Source: Roseburia sp. (GTDB taxonomy: Bacteria > Bacillota > Clostridia > Lachnospirales > Lachnospiraceae). Taken from it: a stretch of DNA of 8,023 nt. The stretch spans positions 1 through 8,023 of the forward strand of contig JAGAIK010000263.1 of NCBI GenBank assembly GCA_017626625.1. The letters are read 5' to 3'. Position 1 is the stretch's first letter, and the number at the start of each line of letters is the position of its first letter. The position numbers and the translations under genes were made by a program. Positions 1 through 5,953 of the stretch are shown here, piece by piece. The notes under the pieces were generated by a model. That model did not search any database, had not been told where the DNA came from, and worked only from the letters and a program-made list of their open reading frames with translations.

Positions 1-486
1 AAAAGCACAACCAAAACTTTAAAAAAATTAAAGCCGGGTAAGACTTCATGGACATGGTATACCTCTAAAGGCGCAACCGTTCAAGAAAAAATTGTTGTTT
101 CGGGAACTGCCAAAGACGGAAAAGATTCCATCTCCTTTAGCGGTTCAACTGTCAGATATAATTTTGCTGGTGGGAAATATGGTTCAATGGCAGCATATGA
201 TGGTCAGAGACACCATATGCCGTCTGACAATGTCTCCCCTTTAAGCACGTATAAAGGTCCTGCAATACGTATGATTACCGACGACCATAAAAAAACTGCA
301 AGTTGGGGTAATTCATCGTCAGCTAAAACATTTCGTAGCAAAGAAGCCAAAAAAATAAAAAATGGAGAATTTCTTGGTGCACAGCAATTAGGTATTAGCG
401 ATGTACAAAGAAAATTTGGTTCAAAATATAATGCCGCCATCAATGACATGGTTTCATACACAAAAGGACTGGGTTATAAAAAATAA
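1..486 (+). CDS. C-terminal part of a probable polymorphic toxin (nuclease-like toxin domain), 5' end outside window
   Basis: Frame 1 is open from the first base to a TAA at 484-486, so this is the last 161 residues of a longer protein. The first ATG (187) is probably internal, because the coding-like sequence continues upstream of it without a stop. Residues 1-60 are Lys/Ser/Thr/Gly-rich and look like a linker or pre-toxin segment. Residues 66-158 carry a histidine-rich motif (H71-H72, then Met-Pro-Ser-Asp), a GPAI motif (86-89), D94-D95-H96 followed by KKTAS, and a helical tail with an FGSKY motif (139-143). This pattern resembles, from memory, toxin tips at the C-termini of Rhs, LXG and related proteins, probably metal-dependent HNH/endonuclease VII-type nucleases. 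The nuclease assignment is inference. The delivery domain (LXG, Rhs or other) would be in the missing N-terminus. Two downstream genes are packed against it, as expected for a toxin with accessory and immunity partners. Confidence 0.6.
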   Translation, partial: KSTTKTLKKLKPGKTSWTWYTSKGATVQEKIVVSGTAKDGKDSISFSGSTVRYNFAGGKYGSMAAYDGQRHHMPSDNVSPLSTYKGPAIRMITDDHKKTASWGNSSSAKTFRSKEAKKIKNGEFLGAQQLGISDVQRKFGSKYNAAINDMVSYTKGLGYKK

Positions 487-488
487 TT

Positions 489-1532
489 ATGACAATGGAT
501 AAAAAAATATTATTATCTATTCTCTTCATAAGCATTTGGCTTACAGGCTGTGCAAACACACAGCCTGTAACCTTGGAGAAGAGTAGCATTATTAAAATTG
601 ACGAAACACACATTGGCGAAAACATACAACCACCGGAAATTGAAATTACAAATGAGCAGTTAGAAGCAGACCTGGCATATTGGCTAAACGACTATATAAC
701 ATTGCAAGATTGCGGCAATATGCCCATTGAAACTGGTAATCTCGTATATGTGATAGTCACCTTATACGATTCAGCCGGACAGCCCCTTGCCGATTATCAA
801 AATATGGAAATGGACTTTGTTATTGGAGAAGATTACCTTGGCAATAAAATTGAACAATCCATAATTGGCAATAAAATAGGATATGAAATAGAACTCGCCC
901 CTGTGTCTGGCACTGTTTTTGAAGAAATTGACGATGCTGCCACTTATGATTTGGAAATACAATCAGCAGAAGAATATGTGTATCCGGAACTAACAGAATC
1001 CTTTTTAAAAAAAGAATTTGGAGTTTCTTCTGAAGAAGAATTTTTTGCAAAAGTAGAAAAGAATACAGAAAAACTTTTATATGAATTATCCTTAACAGAA
1101 ATTGAAGATGAATTAACGCAACAATTAATCAAAAATAGTACATTTTCAAAAGAATTTGAACAGGACGTAGAAATACGCTATCAAACGTTAATGGAAAAAT
1201 ACCAAAGATATGGTGACTTGTATCAACTATCAGTTGATGAAGTACTTACCTCTTTTGAATTAGATAGAGCGCAAGTAAAAAGAAATGCCTGGCAATTCCA
1301 AGGAGAATGGGAACTTGCAAAATATTATTTTGGAACTGGAGAAATCAGCCTAACCTTAGACGAACTAAAAATAGAGCAAGAAAGGTATGCCAAAGAAAAC
1401 GGATATGATACTGCAGCGGAACTGATTAAGGACAGTGGCGAGCAATACCTTTTAGAAGAAATCTGTACAAAGAAAATGAAAGATTATGTTTACGAAAAAT
1501 TGATAGGAGAGATAACACAATATGACGATTGA
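489..1532 (+). CDS. Trigger-factor-like lipoprotein (FKBP-type domain plus SurA-like helical domain)
   Basis: The 347-residue protein starts with a lipoprotein signal peptide: lysines at 5-6, a hydrophobic core at 7-18 and the lipobox L18-T19-G20-C21, so it should be lipid-anchored on the outer face of the membrane. Residues ~79-160 resemble the FKBP-like domain of trigger factor (GNLVYVIVTLYD, then FVIGEDYLGNKIEQSIIG). Y165-P-E-L-T-E-S-F then enters a long helical region (~165-345) like the trigger factor C-terminal chaperone arm. The ribosome-binding N-terminal domain of true trigger factor is absent, so a surface foldase or chaperone is likelier than a ribosome-associated role. Whether it keeps prolyl isomerase activity cannot be judged. 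The ATG at 489 lies 2 bp after the toxin stop with no strong Shine-Dalgarno, which suggests translational coupling; a second ATG at 495 is possible. It may help fold or export the toxin, or act as a surface immunity protein. Confidence 0.75.
   Translation: MTMDKKILLSILFISIWLTGCANTQPVTLEKSSIIKIDETHIGENIQPPEIEITNEQLEADLAYWLNDYITLQDCGNMPIETGNLVYVIVTLYDSAGQPLADYQNMEMDFVIGEDYLGNKIEQSIIGNKIGYEIELAPVSGTVFEEIDDAATYDLEIQSAEEYVYPELTESFLKKEFGVSSEEEFFAKVEKNTEKLLYELSLTEIEDELTQQLIKNSTFSKEFEQDVEIRYQTLMEKYQRYGDLYQLSVDEVLTSFELDRAQVKRNAWQFQGEWELAKYYFGTGEISLTLDELKIEQERYAKENGYDTAAELIKDSGEQYLLEEICTKKMKDYVYEKLIGEITQYDD
541..570 (+). repeat. Perfect 12-bp inverted repeat (hairpin) over the lipobox codons
   Basis: TTACAGGCTGTG (541-552) and CACAGCCTGTAA (559-570) are exact reverse complements separated by the 6-base loop CAAACA. 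The hairpin begins 52 bases into the lipoprotein gene and spans codons 18-28, including the lipobox Thr-Gly-Cys. No T-run follows on either strand, so it is not a standard intrinsic terminator. It could slow the ribosome as the signal peptide emerges, be a protein-binding site, or be chance. Confidence 0.85.
838..877 (+). repeat. Short in-frame direct repeat in the lipoprotein gene
   Basis: The 13-mer TTGGCAATAAAAT occurs at 838-850 and again at 865-877, offset by 27 bases (nine codons). The protein therefore carries GNKI twice (residues 118-121 and 127-130). This may be a small local duplication within the FKBP-like domain. Confidence 0.6.
1505..1511 (+). promoter_or_regulatory. Ribosome binding site of the immunity candidate
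   Basis: AGGAGAG lies 10 bases before the ATG at 1522, inside the end of the lipoprotein gene. It supports the 1522 start and the 11-bp gene overlap. Confidence 0.7.
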
Positions 1533-2010
1533 ATTATTCGCCAAAAAAGGCATACGCATTAACGGAATAGAAATTTTACTTGGCAGCAATATAGAGGAAG
1601 CCATCCGTGTGCTCGGAGAATATGAAAAATATGACAGTAACTACTATTTTTTGGAGGGTGACCTCCTATTCGTTACAGAAAAAAATATTATTACAGAAAT
1701 TGAAGTAAACAATGACGAACATGGCAAAATGAAAGCCGTCTTTGCAGAAAGGGATGTATTTTCAGAAGGACGGGACACACTTTTTCCATCTCTGTGTCAG
1801 ATGAGCGGAGACATCATCGCAGAAGACGAAAAAGGCTGCTCCTACTCTTCTGACAACCTTGGCATTGCTTTCTCCTATGGCTTCCCGGAAAGTGAACTGG
1901 ACGAATATATCCGGGAAGCGAAAGAAGATGGTGTTTACGAAGAAATGAAAGAGGATATTGAAAAAGATATTTATCGTTCCAAGCATATAGCAACATTTCT
2001 AATCAGATAA
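1522..2010 (+). CDS. Small acidic cytoplasmic protein, candidate immunity protein
   Basis: The 162-residue protein has no signal peptide or membrane segment and is rich in Glu and Asp, especially in the last 45 residues. Its order of motifs is K-G-I-R-I-N-G near residues 9-15, a helix at 24-32 ending in LGEYEKY, a beta-rich middle (YYFLEGDLLF, ITEIEVNN), and a C-terminal G105-CSYSSDNLGIAFSYG segment. From memory, this layout recurs in small proteins encoded beside contact-dependent and LXG-type toxins, but I cannot name the family. It overlaps the lipoprotein gene by 11 bp, has its own good ribosome binding site and is the last gene of the toxin set, the usual immunity position. A cytoplasmic acidic partner suits a nuclease toxin that acts inside the cell. 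The function is inferred from position and character, not from a recognised domain. Confidence 0.6.
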   Translation: MTIELFAKKGIRINGIEILLGSNIEEAIRVLGEYEKYDSNYYFLEGDLLFVTEKNIITEIEVNNDEHGKMKAVFAERDVFSEGRDTLFPSLCQMSGDIIAEDEKGCSYSSDNLGIAFSYGFPESELDEYIREAKEDGVYEEMKEDIEKDIYRSKHIATFLIR

Positions 2011-2036
2011 AAACATGTTCTTATACGCCTGATAGA
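1998..2036. repeat. Composite AT-rich inverted repeat at the convergent gene ends
   Basis: Outer arms TCTAATCAG (1998-2006) and CTGATAGA (2029-2036) pair with one bulged A. Between them the 18-base ATAAAAACATGTTCTTAT (2007-2024) is a near-perfect palindrome with one mismatched pair. The structure covers the stop codons of both convergent genes (TAG at 1999-2001 on the minus strand, TAA at 2008-2010 on the plus strand). It lacks a GC-rich stem and a clear T-tract, so it is a weak candidate for a shared bidirectional terminator. No better terminator is visible here. Confidence 0.35.
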
Positions 2037-4500
2037 TTCTGGATTCCACCACTCCCCGGATGACATTTGCAGCGCTTCTCCTCAACGACACAGCATCCAG
2101 CTCTCCTGTTTTCCGCTGGCGGATAAGCTCTTTCGTGGTGCTGCCTCCTCCGGGCATAATAAGGTCATTTCCTGCCTTGATGGCTTCGCCCGGATTTCCT
2201 AACCCTTTTCCTGTAGCGAACCAGTCTGTCATTACAAGACCGTCAAAGCCCCATTCGTTTCGCAGCACTTTCGTCAGCAGGTCATAGCTGTTATTTACAT
2301 AGGTTCCGTTGACCTTATTGTAGCTGGACATGACCGCCTTGACCTGTCCTTCCCTGACGGCAATCTGAAAGCCCTTCAGATAGATTTCCCGCAGCGCCCT
2401 TTCGTTAATTCTGACATTCACACGATTTCGGTTATCCTCCTGATTATTACAGCAGAAGTGTTTGATTGTCACATAACACCCTTTCCTGGACTGTACGCCG
2501 CGGCTCATGGCTGCAGCCATTTTCCCGGACAGGAGCGGGTCCTCTGAGTAATACTCGAAATTTCTTCCGCACAGGGGATTGCGGTGGATATTCATCCCCG
2601 GTGCCAGCCAATAGGTGACTCCGTACCGTTCCATCTCCTTCCCCACCGCTTCGCCAACCTGCTCTGCGAGGGCGGTATTCCAGGACTGGGCAAGGGCAAG
2701 CCCTGTGGGAAAAGATGTTGTGAACTGATAGACGCAGGGGTACTTCTCCGGATTTCCCAACATTATTTTCTTCACAAAACAAGGCATATAATTCATGCCG
2801 GAAAACATCGGTTCCACACCTTTGAGACTGCCGTTTTTTGACACTGCGGAAGTCTTTTGGAGGCGCAGACCTGCCGGACCATCCGCAAGACAGACATTCG
2901 GCAGCCCTTTTGACATGAGCTTCCCTGTGGTAAAACCGGCAGAACCGGGGGCTTCAAAAAATCTCGGACCGCCGCCGACTGCCCCGGCTCCTGTCACAAC
3001 GTCACACAGCTCCGCCTCCGACAGACTGTTTAAAATGGTATCCGTGACGGGCGAAGTGTATATTTTCGGCACATCATACCGATGTACTTTCTTACAGATA
3101 TCTGCCGTTTTTATTTTGATGCGTTTTAGGCTTCCGCCAATTTCATCTGTCGTATCAACCGCAGCCCTCTCAAATACAGGAGGTTCCATCTCCTGTACCA
3201 AATCTGGCAAACAGATGTTTACGCACTGTTCCGTCACTGCTTCTTCCTCTAACACAATTATCCCGGAAGGCGATGTGTTTCTGCTAGACGAGCCGCAACG
3301 AAGAATATAATCCCCTTTTTCAAGAACAAATACAGCATCTCTCTCCCGGTAGGACGCCAAATCCCGCATATCAAAGGTGAGAGATAACGTCTGACTCTCT
3401 CCGGGTTTCAATTCCTCTGTTTTAGAAAATGCAGCCAGTTTCTGATATTCCCCTGCCTGTGTTTCCTTCGGACAGCTTACATAGAGTTGGACGACTTCCT
3501 TTCCGGCATAGGTGTCCCCGGTGTTCGTCACCTTAACGGGCTGTATTATCTTCGTTCCGTCTGCCATAGGAGGCTCCACTTCAATGGAAAAAGTTGTATA
3601 GGAAAGCCCGTATCCGAAAGGATACTTCGGCTCCACGTGATAACTGTCAAAATATCGGTATCCCACATAAATTCCCTCCCGATAAGATTCCTCCTTAAGA
3701 TTCCCATTCAGATAACTGTAATCCATAGCAAAGGGGATATCCTCATATTTTCCGGGCCAGGTGTCCACCGTCTTTGCTGAAGGAGACGCTTTTGCACAGA
3801 TTAGGTCGGCAAATGCCTTTCCGCCTCTCATCCCCTGCTGCGCATAATACAGAACGCCATTTATCCCCGGAATCTCATCAAGGAAGCTCATGTCAAAGAC
3901 AGCCCCCACATTCATCACAACAATCATTTTGTCGTAATTTGCAGCGCATATGCTCAGGTTCGCCTTTTCCTCTTCCGACAGCGAATACTCATTTTCCTCA
4001 AGCCTGCGGTCCATGCCCTCACCAGCCTGCCTTGCTATCACATAAATGCACGTATCGGTGTCAGAGTTTTTTATATCTTCCTGCGTGACCGGCAGCCCGA
4101 ACGGCTGGTGAAAAATATCTGCCATGATATTCACAATTTCACGCTTCTTTACTCTGCTAAGGAATCCCGCAGCATATGCGTTTTCTTCCTCCCTGTATTT
4201 TTCCGCATAAGCCCGGAGCCAGCCCTCCGTGGTCACCACAAAACCGTCCTCTTCCAGTCCCTCCCTGATGGAAACTGCATGCCGCTCATTCACCTCCCCG
4301 GAGCCTGTGCCGCCTTTGATTGTCATCTCCGCCCCCGCACCGTAAAGCGCCACCTTCCCCGGAGCCAGCGGGAGTGTCCCGTCATTTTCCAGCAGTACGA
4401 TACTTTCGAGAGCCGCCATATAAGATATCCCTGCATTCTCTTCTTCCAGCGATGTCACCGCATCGGTAAATGCAGCCTTATTCCTGATTTTCATCTTCAT
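1999..4500 (-). CDS. Glycoside hydrolase family 3 beta-glycosidase (beta-glucosidase-like), circularly permuted
   Basis: This 833-residue enzyme has the usual GH3 parts in reversed order. The (alpha/beta)6 C-domain comes first (~20-300), with GGTGSG at 63-68 and the likely acid/base E161 in A-G-E-G-M-D-R. A fibronectin-III-like domain follows (~318-418; VTNTGD, then PGES). The TIM-barrel catalytic domain is last (~490-825). It carries L-A-D540-G-P-A-G-L-R546, G-R646-N-F-E-Y-Y-S-E-D-P, K680-H681 and the nucleophile D759 in V-M-T-D-W. This order is known from Butyrivibrio fibrisolvens and Ruminococcus albus beta-glucosidases. All expected catalytic residues are present, so it should be active. 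No signal peptide is seen, so it works in the cytoplasm on beta-linked sugars brought in by the symporter encoded 3 bp upstream. The substrate (glucoside, xyloside or other) is not decided by sequence. The start is ambiguous between 4500 and the ATG at 4494, which is better placed behind AGAGG. Confidence 0.93.
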   Translation of the reverse strand: MKMKIRNKAAFTDAVTSLEEENAGISYMAALESIVLLENDGTLPLAPGKVALYGAGAEMTIKGGTGSGEVNERHAVSIREGLEEDGFVVTTEGWLRAYAEKYREEENAYAAGFLSRVKKREIVNIMADIFHQPFGLPVTQEDIKNSDTDTCIYVIARQAGEGMDRRLEENEYSLSEEEKANLSICAANYDKMIVVMNVGAVFDMSFLDEIPGINGVLYYAQQGMRGGKAFADLICAKASPSAKTVDTWPGKYEDIPFAMDYSYLNGNLKEESYREGIYVGYRYFDSYHVEPKYPFGYGLSYTTFSIEVEPPMADGTKIIQPVKVTNTGDTYAGKEVVQLYVSCPKETQAGEYQKLAAFSKTEELKPGESQTLSLTFDMRDLASYRERDAVFVLEKGDYILRCGSSSRNTSPSGIIVLEEEAVTEQCVNICLPDLVQEMEPPVFERAAVDTTDEIGGSLKRIKIKTADICKKVHRYDVPKIYTSPVTDTILNSLSEAELCDVVTGAGAVGGGPRFFEAPGSAGFTTGKLMSKGLPNVCLADGPAGLRLQKTSAVSKNGSLKGVEPMFSGMNYMPCFVKKIMLGNPEKYPCVYQFTTSFPTGLALAQSWNTALAEQVGEAVGKEMERYGVTYWLAPGMNIHRNPLCGRNFEYYSEDPLLSGKMAAAMSRGVQSRKGCYVTIKHFCCNNQEDNRNRVNVRINERALREIYLKGFQIAVREGQVKAVMSSYNKVNGTYVNNSYDLLTKVLRNEWGFDGLVMTDWFATGKGLGNPGEAIKAGNDLIMPGGGSTTKELIRQRKTGELDAVSLRRSAANVIRGVVESRIYQAYKNMFLSD

Positions 4501-4505
4501 CCTCT
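4501..4505 (-). promoter_or_regulatory. Ribosome binding site of the GH3 gene, favouring the second ATG
   Basis: On the minus strand AGAGG (4505 to 4501) touches the first ATG (4500-4498) but sits 6 bases before the second ATG (4494-4492), which is the normal spacing. A GGGGG run at 4514-4510 is 9 bases before the first ATG and could serve it instead. The signal overlaps the symporter stop codon (4506-4504), so the two genes are probably translationally coupled. Confidence 0.45.
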
Positions 4506-5922
4506 ATTTCCCCCTTGTTTTCTGCCGCTTTTCCAGTTCCTCCACATTAGAATTTACCCGTTTTCTGTTTAAAGGATAAAGAAATGCGAAAATCGCCGCA
4601 CACAGCAGGAACGTAGCCGCCGGAAAAATTGCAGATATTTGATAAACCCCCATTCGCACCTCGTCGGTCTGTGCAATGGCAGCCGAGTTATACCCGATAA
4701 ATTCCAGCGCCCAGCCGCTCACACCTCCTGCAATCGCCTGTCCTAATTTTCGTGCGAAAGAATAAATCCCGTATATGATTCCGTCATCCCGGCTTCCGGT
4801 CTGCACCTCCAAATCATCAATAACATCTGTTACCAGCGCATACGCCTGCATTCCAAAGCATTGCTTGGCAATGATTGCGATAAACGAAACCACAATAAAT
4901 ATCCAGACATTTTCAAAACGTGCAACTGCAATCAAAACATAGATAAGCCCCGCAGCAAGGTAACATGCAACGCCGCATTCCTTTTTTCCAAAACGCACAG
5001 AGAGCGGTGTGGAGATGCCCAGCAAAAGCAGCGTAGCCGGCAGAGCAAGTATGGAGTATACGGACAGTGCCACCGTATTCTGAAAATAGTCGGCAAACAA
5101 AAAATTATTCAGGCTTTGCCCCCAGGAGGTTGCAAACATCATAAGGATGGCGGTCAGGGTCATTCCCCAGAACGCCTTGTTTTTCATCATGTCTTTCAAT
5201 ACTTTTTTGAACGGAATCTTTTGTGTGCTAATCTCAGAAACCGGTTCCGCTTTTACACGTTCCGTTGTCATAAAATAGCAGAACAAATAACTAATCACTG
5301 CACATACAGAGAACACGCCTGCTAATATGGTAAAACGTCCGGAGTCAACCACCTGGTTTCCCTCACTGTCCGTATAATATATGACCAGCGGAGCCGTTAC
5401 CGTAATAATAATCATTGCAAGCATACTTCCCAGCGACCGGAATACGGAAAGTGAACTCCTGTCCTTTGGATTGCCGGATATGACAGATGCCATAGAGCCA
5501 TATGGAATATTGATTGCAGTATAAAATACGGACCCCCATAAAAGATACGTAATAAACATATAAGCAATTTTTATGTTCATGGATGCGTCCTGCAAAAATG
5601 ACTGGTACATCAAAAAGGAGCTTAATGCCACAAGCCCGCTGATTCTCCGTATCCAGCATTTGAATTTCCCGTCCTTGCCGGGTTTGCATATGTCTACAAT
5701 CCTTCCCATTCCAATGTCGGTCACTGCATCCAGACACCGGGCAATCACAAACATGGTTCCGATGATTCCCGTGCTGATTCCCATGACCTTTGAATAAAAA
5801 ATCATAACATAGGAACTTGCAAACATAAATGTAAAATCATTTCCAAGGTCGCCGAACATATACCCCAGCTTATCGCTGATGCCGAACGGCTTAACTGTAT
5901 TGCTGCGCCCTTTCCTTCTCAT
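4504..5922 (-). CDS. GPH-family glycoside:cation symporter (MelB/XynP-like)
   Basis: This 472-residue membrane protein belongs to the glycoside-pentoside-hexuronide:cation symporter family of the major facilitator superfamily and has about 12 hydrophobic segments. Family marks are K-L-G-Y-M-F-G-D-L-G-N-D near the N-terminus (18-29) and A-R-C-L-D65-A-V-T-D69, where D65 and D69 match the cation-site aspartates D55 and D59 of Escherichia coli MelB. Others are P-Y-G-S-M-A (140-145) with D-R-S-S-L (154-158), and D366-V-I-D-D-L-E-V-Q-T-G-S-R-D-D-G followed by F-A-R-K392-L-G, where K392 plausibly matches MelB K377. The C-terminus is a short charged cytoplasmic tail. It lies between the GH2 and GH3 genes (31 bp and 3 bp away), so it most likely imports the glycoside these enzymes cleave. 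Neither the sugar nor the coupling ion (Na+ or H+) can be told from sequence. Confidence 0.93.
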   Translation of the reverse strand: MRRKGRSNTVKPFGISDKLGYMFGDLGNDFTFMFASSYVMIFYSKVMGISTGIIGTMFVIARCLDAVTDIGMGRIVDICKPGKDGKFKCWIRRISGLVALSSFLMYQSFLQDASMNIKIAYMFITYLLWGSVFYTAINIPYGSMASVISGNPKDRSSLSVFRSLGSMLAMIIITVTAPLVIYYTDSEGNQVVDSGRFTILAGVFSVCAVISYLFCYFMTTERVKAEPVSEISTQKIPFKKVLKDMMKNKAFWGMTLTAILMMFATSWGQSLNNFLFADYFQNTVALSVYSILALPATLLLLGISTPLSVRFGKKECGVACYLAAGLIYVLIAVARFENVWIFIVVSFIAIIAKQCFGMQAYALVTDVIDDLEVQTGSRDDGIIYGIYSFARKLGQAIAGGVSGWALEFIGYNSAAIAQTDEVRMGVYQISAIFPAATFLLCAAIFAFLYPLNRKRVNSNVEELEKRQKTRGK

Positions 5923-5930
5923 TTCTTTTG

Positions 5931-5940
5931 TCCCTTCCTT
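5931..5940 (-). promoter_or_regulatory. Ribosome binding site of the GPH symporter
   Basis: The 31-bp gap after the GH2 stop is almost purely purine on the coding strand. AAGGAAGGGA (5940 to 5931) ends 8 bases before the ATG at 5922. This supports the chosen start, and there is no room for a separate promoter. Confidence 0.65.
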
Positions 5941-5953
5941 TCCTATCCTCTCA

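Noticed and set aside
187..486. A complete 99-residue gene starting at the ATG at 187
   Set aside because: The same frame is open and coding-like back to base 1, and no ribosome binding site precedes 187, so the ATG is probably an internal methionine of a longer toxin.
489..1532. Housekeeping trigger factor (tig)
   Set aside because: It has a lipoprotein signal with lipobox and lacks the ribosome-binding N-terminal domain, so it is only trigger-factor-like.
1653..1666. GGAGG-GTGA-CCTCC inverted repeat inside the immunity candidate
   Set aside because: The stem is only 5 bp in a coding region, with no T-tract and no start codon suitably placed after the GGAGG.
2795..3310. 171-codon plus-strand open frame opposite the GH3 gene
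   Set aside because: It is antisense to the GH3 fibronectin-like and barrel regions. Its Pro/Ser-rich translation is what the complement of a GC-rich gene gives.
4108..4572. 154-codon plus-strand open frame across the GH3/symporter junction
   Set aside because: It spans two well-supported minus-strand genes and shows no domain or start signal.
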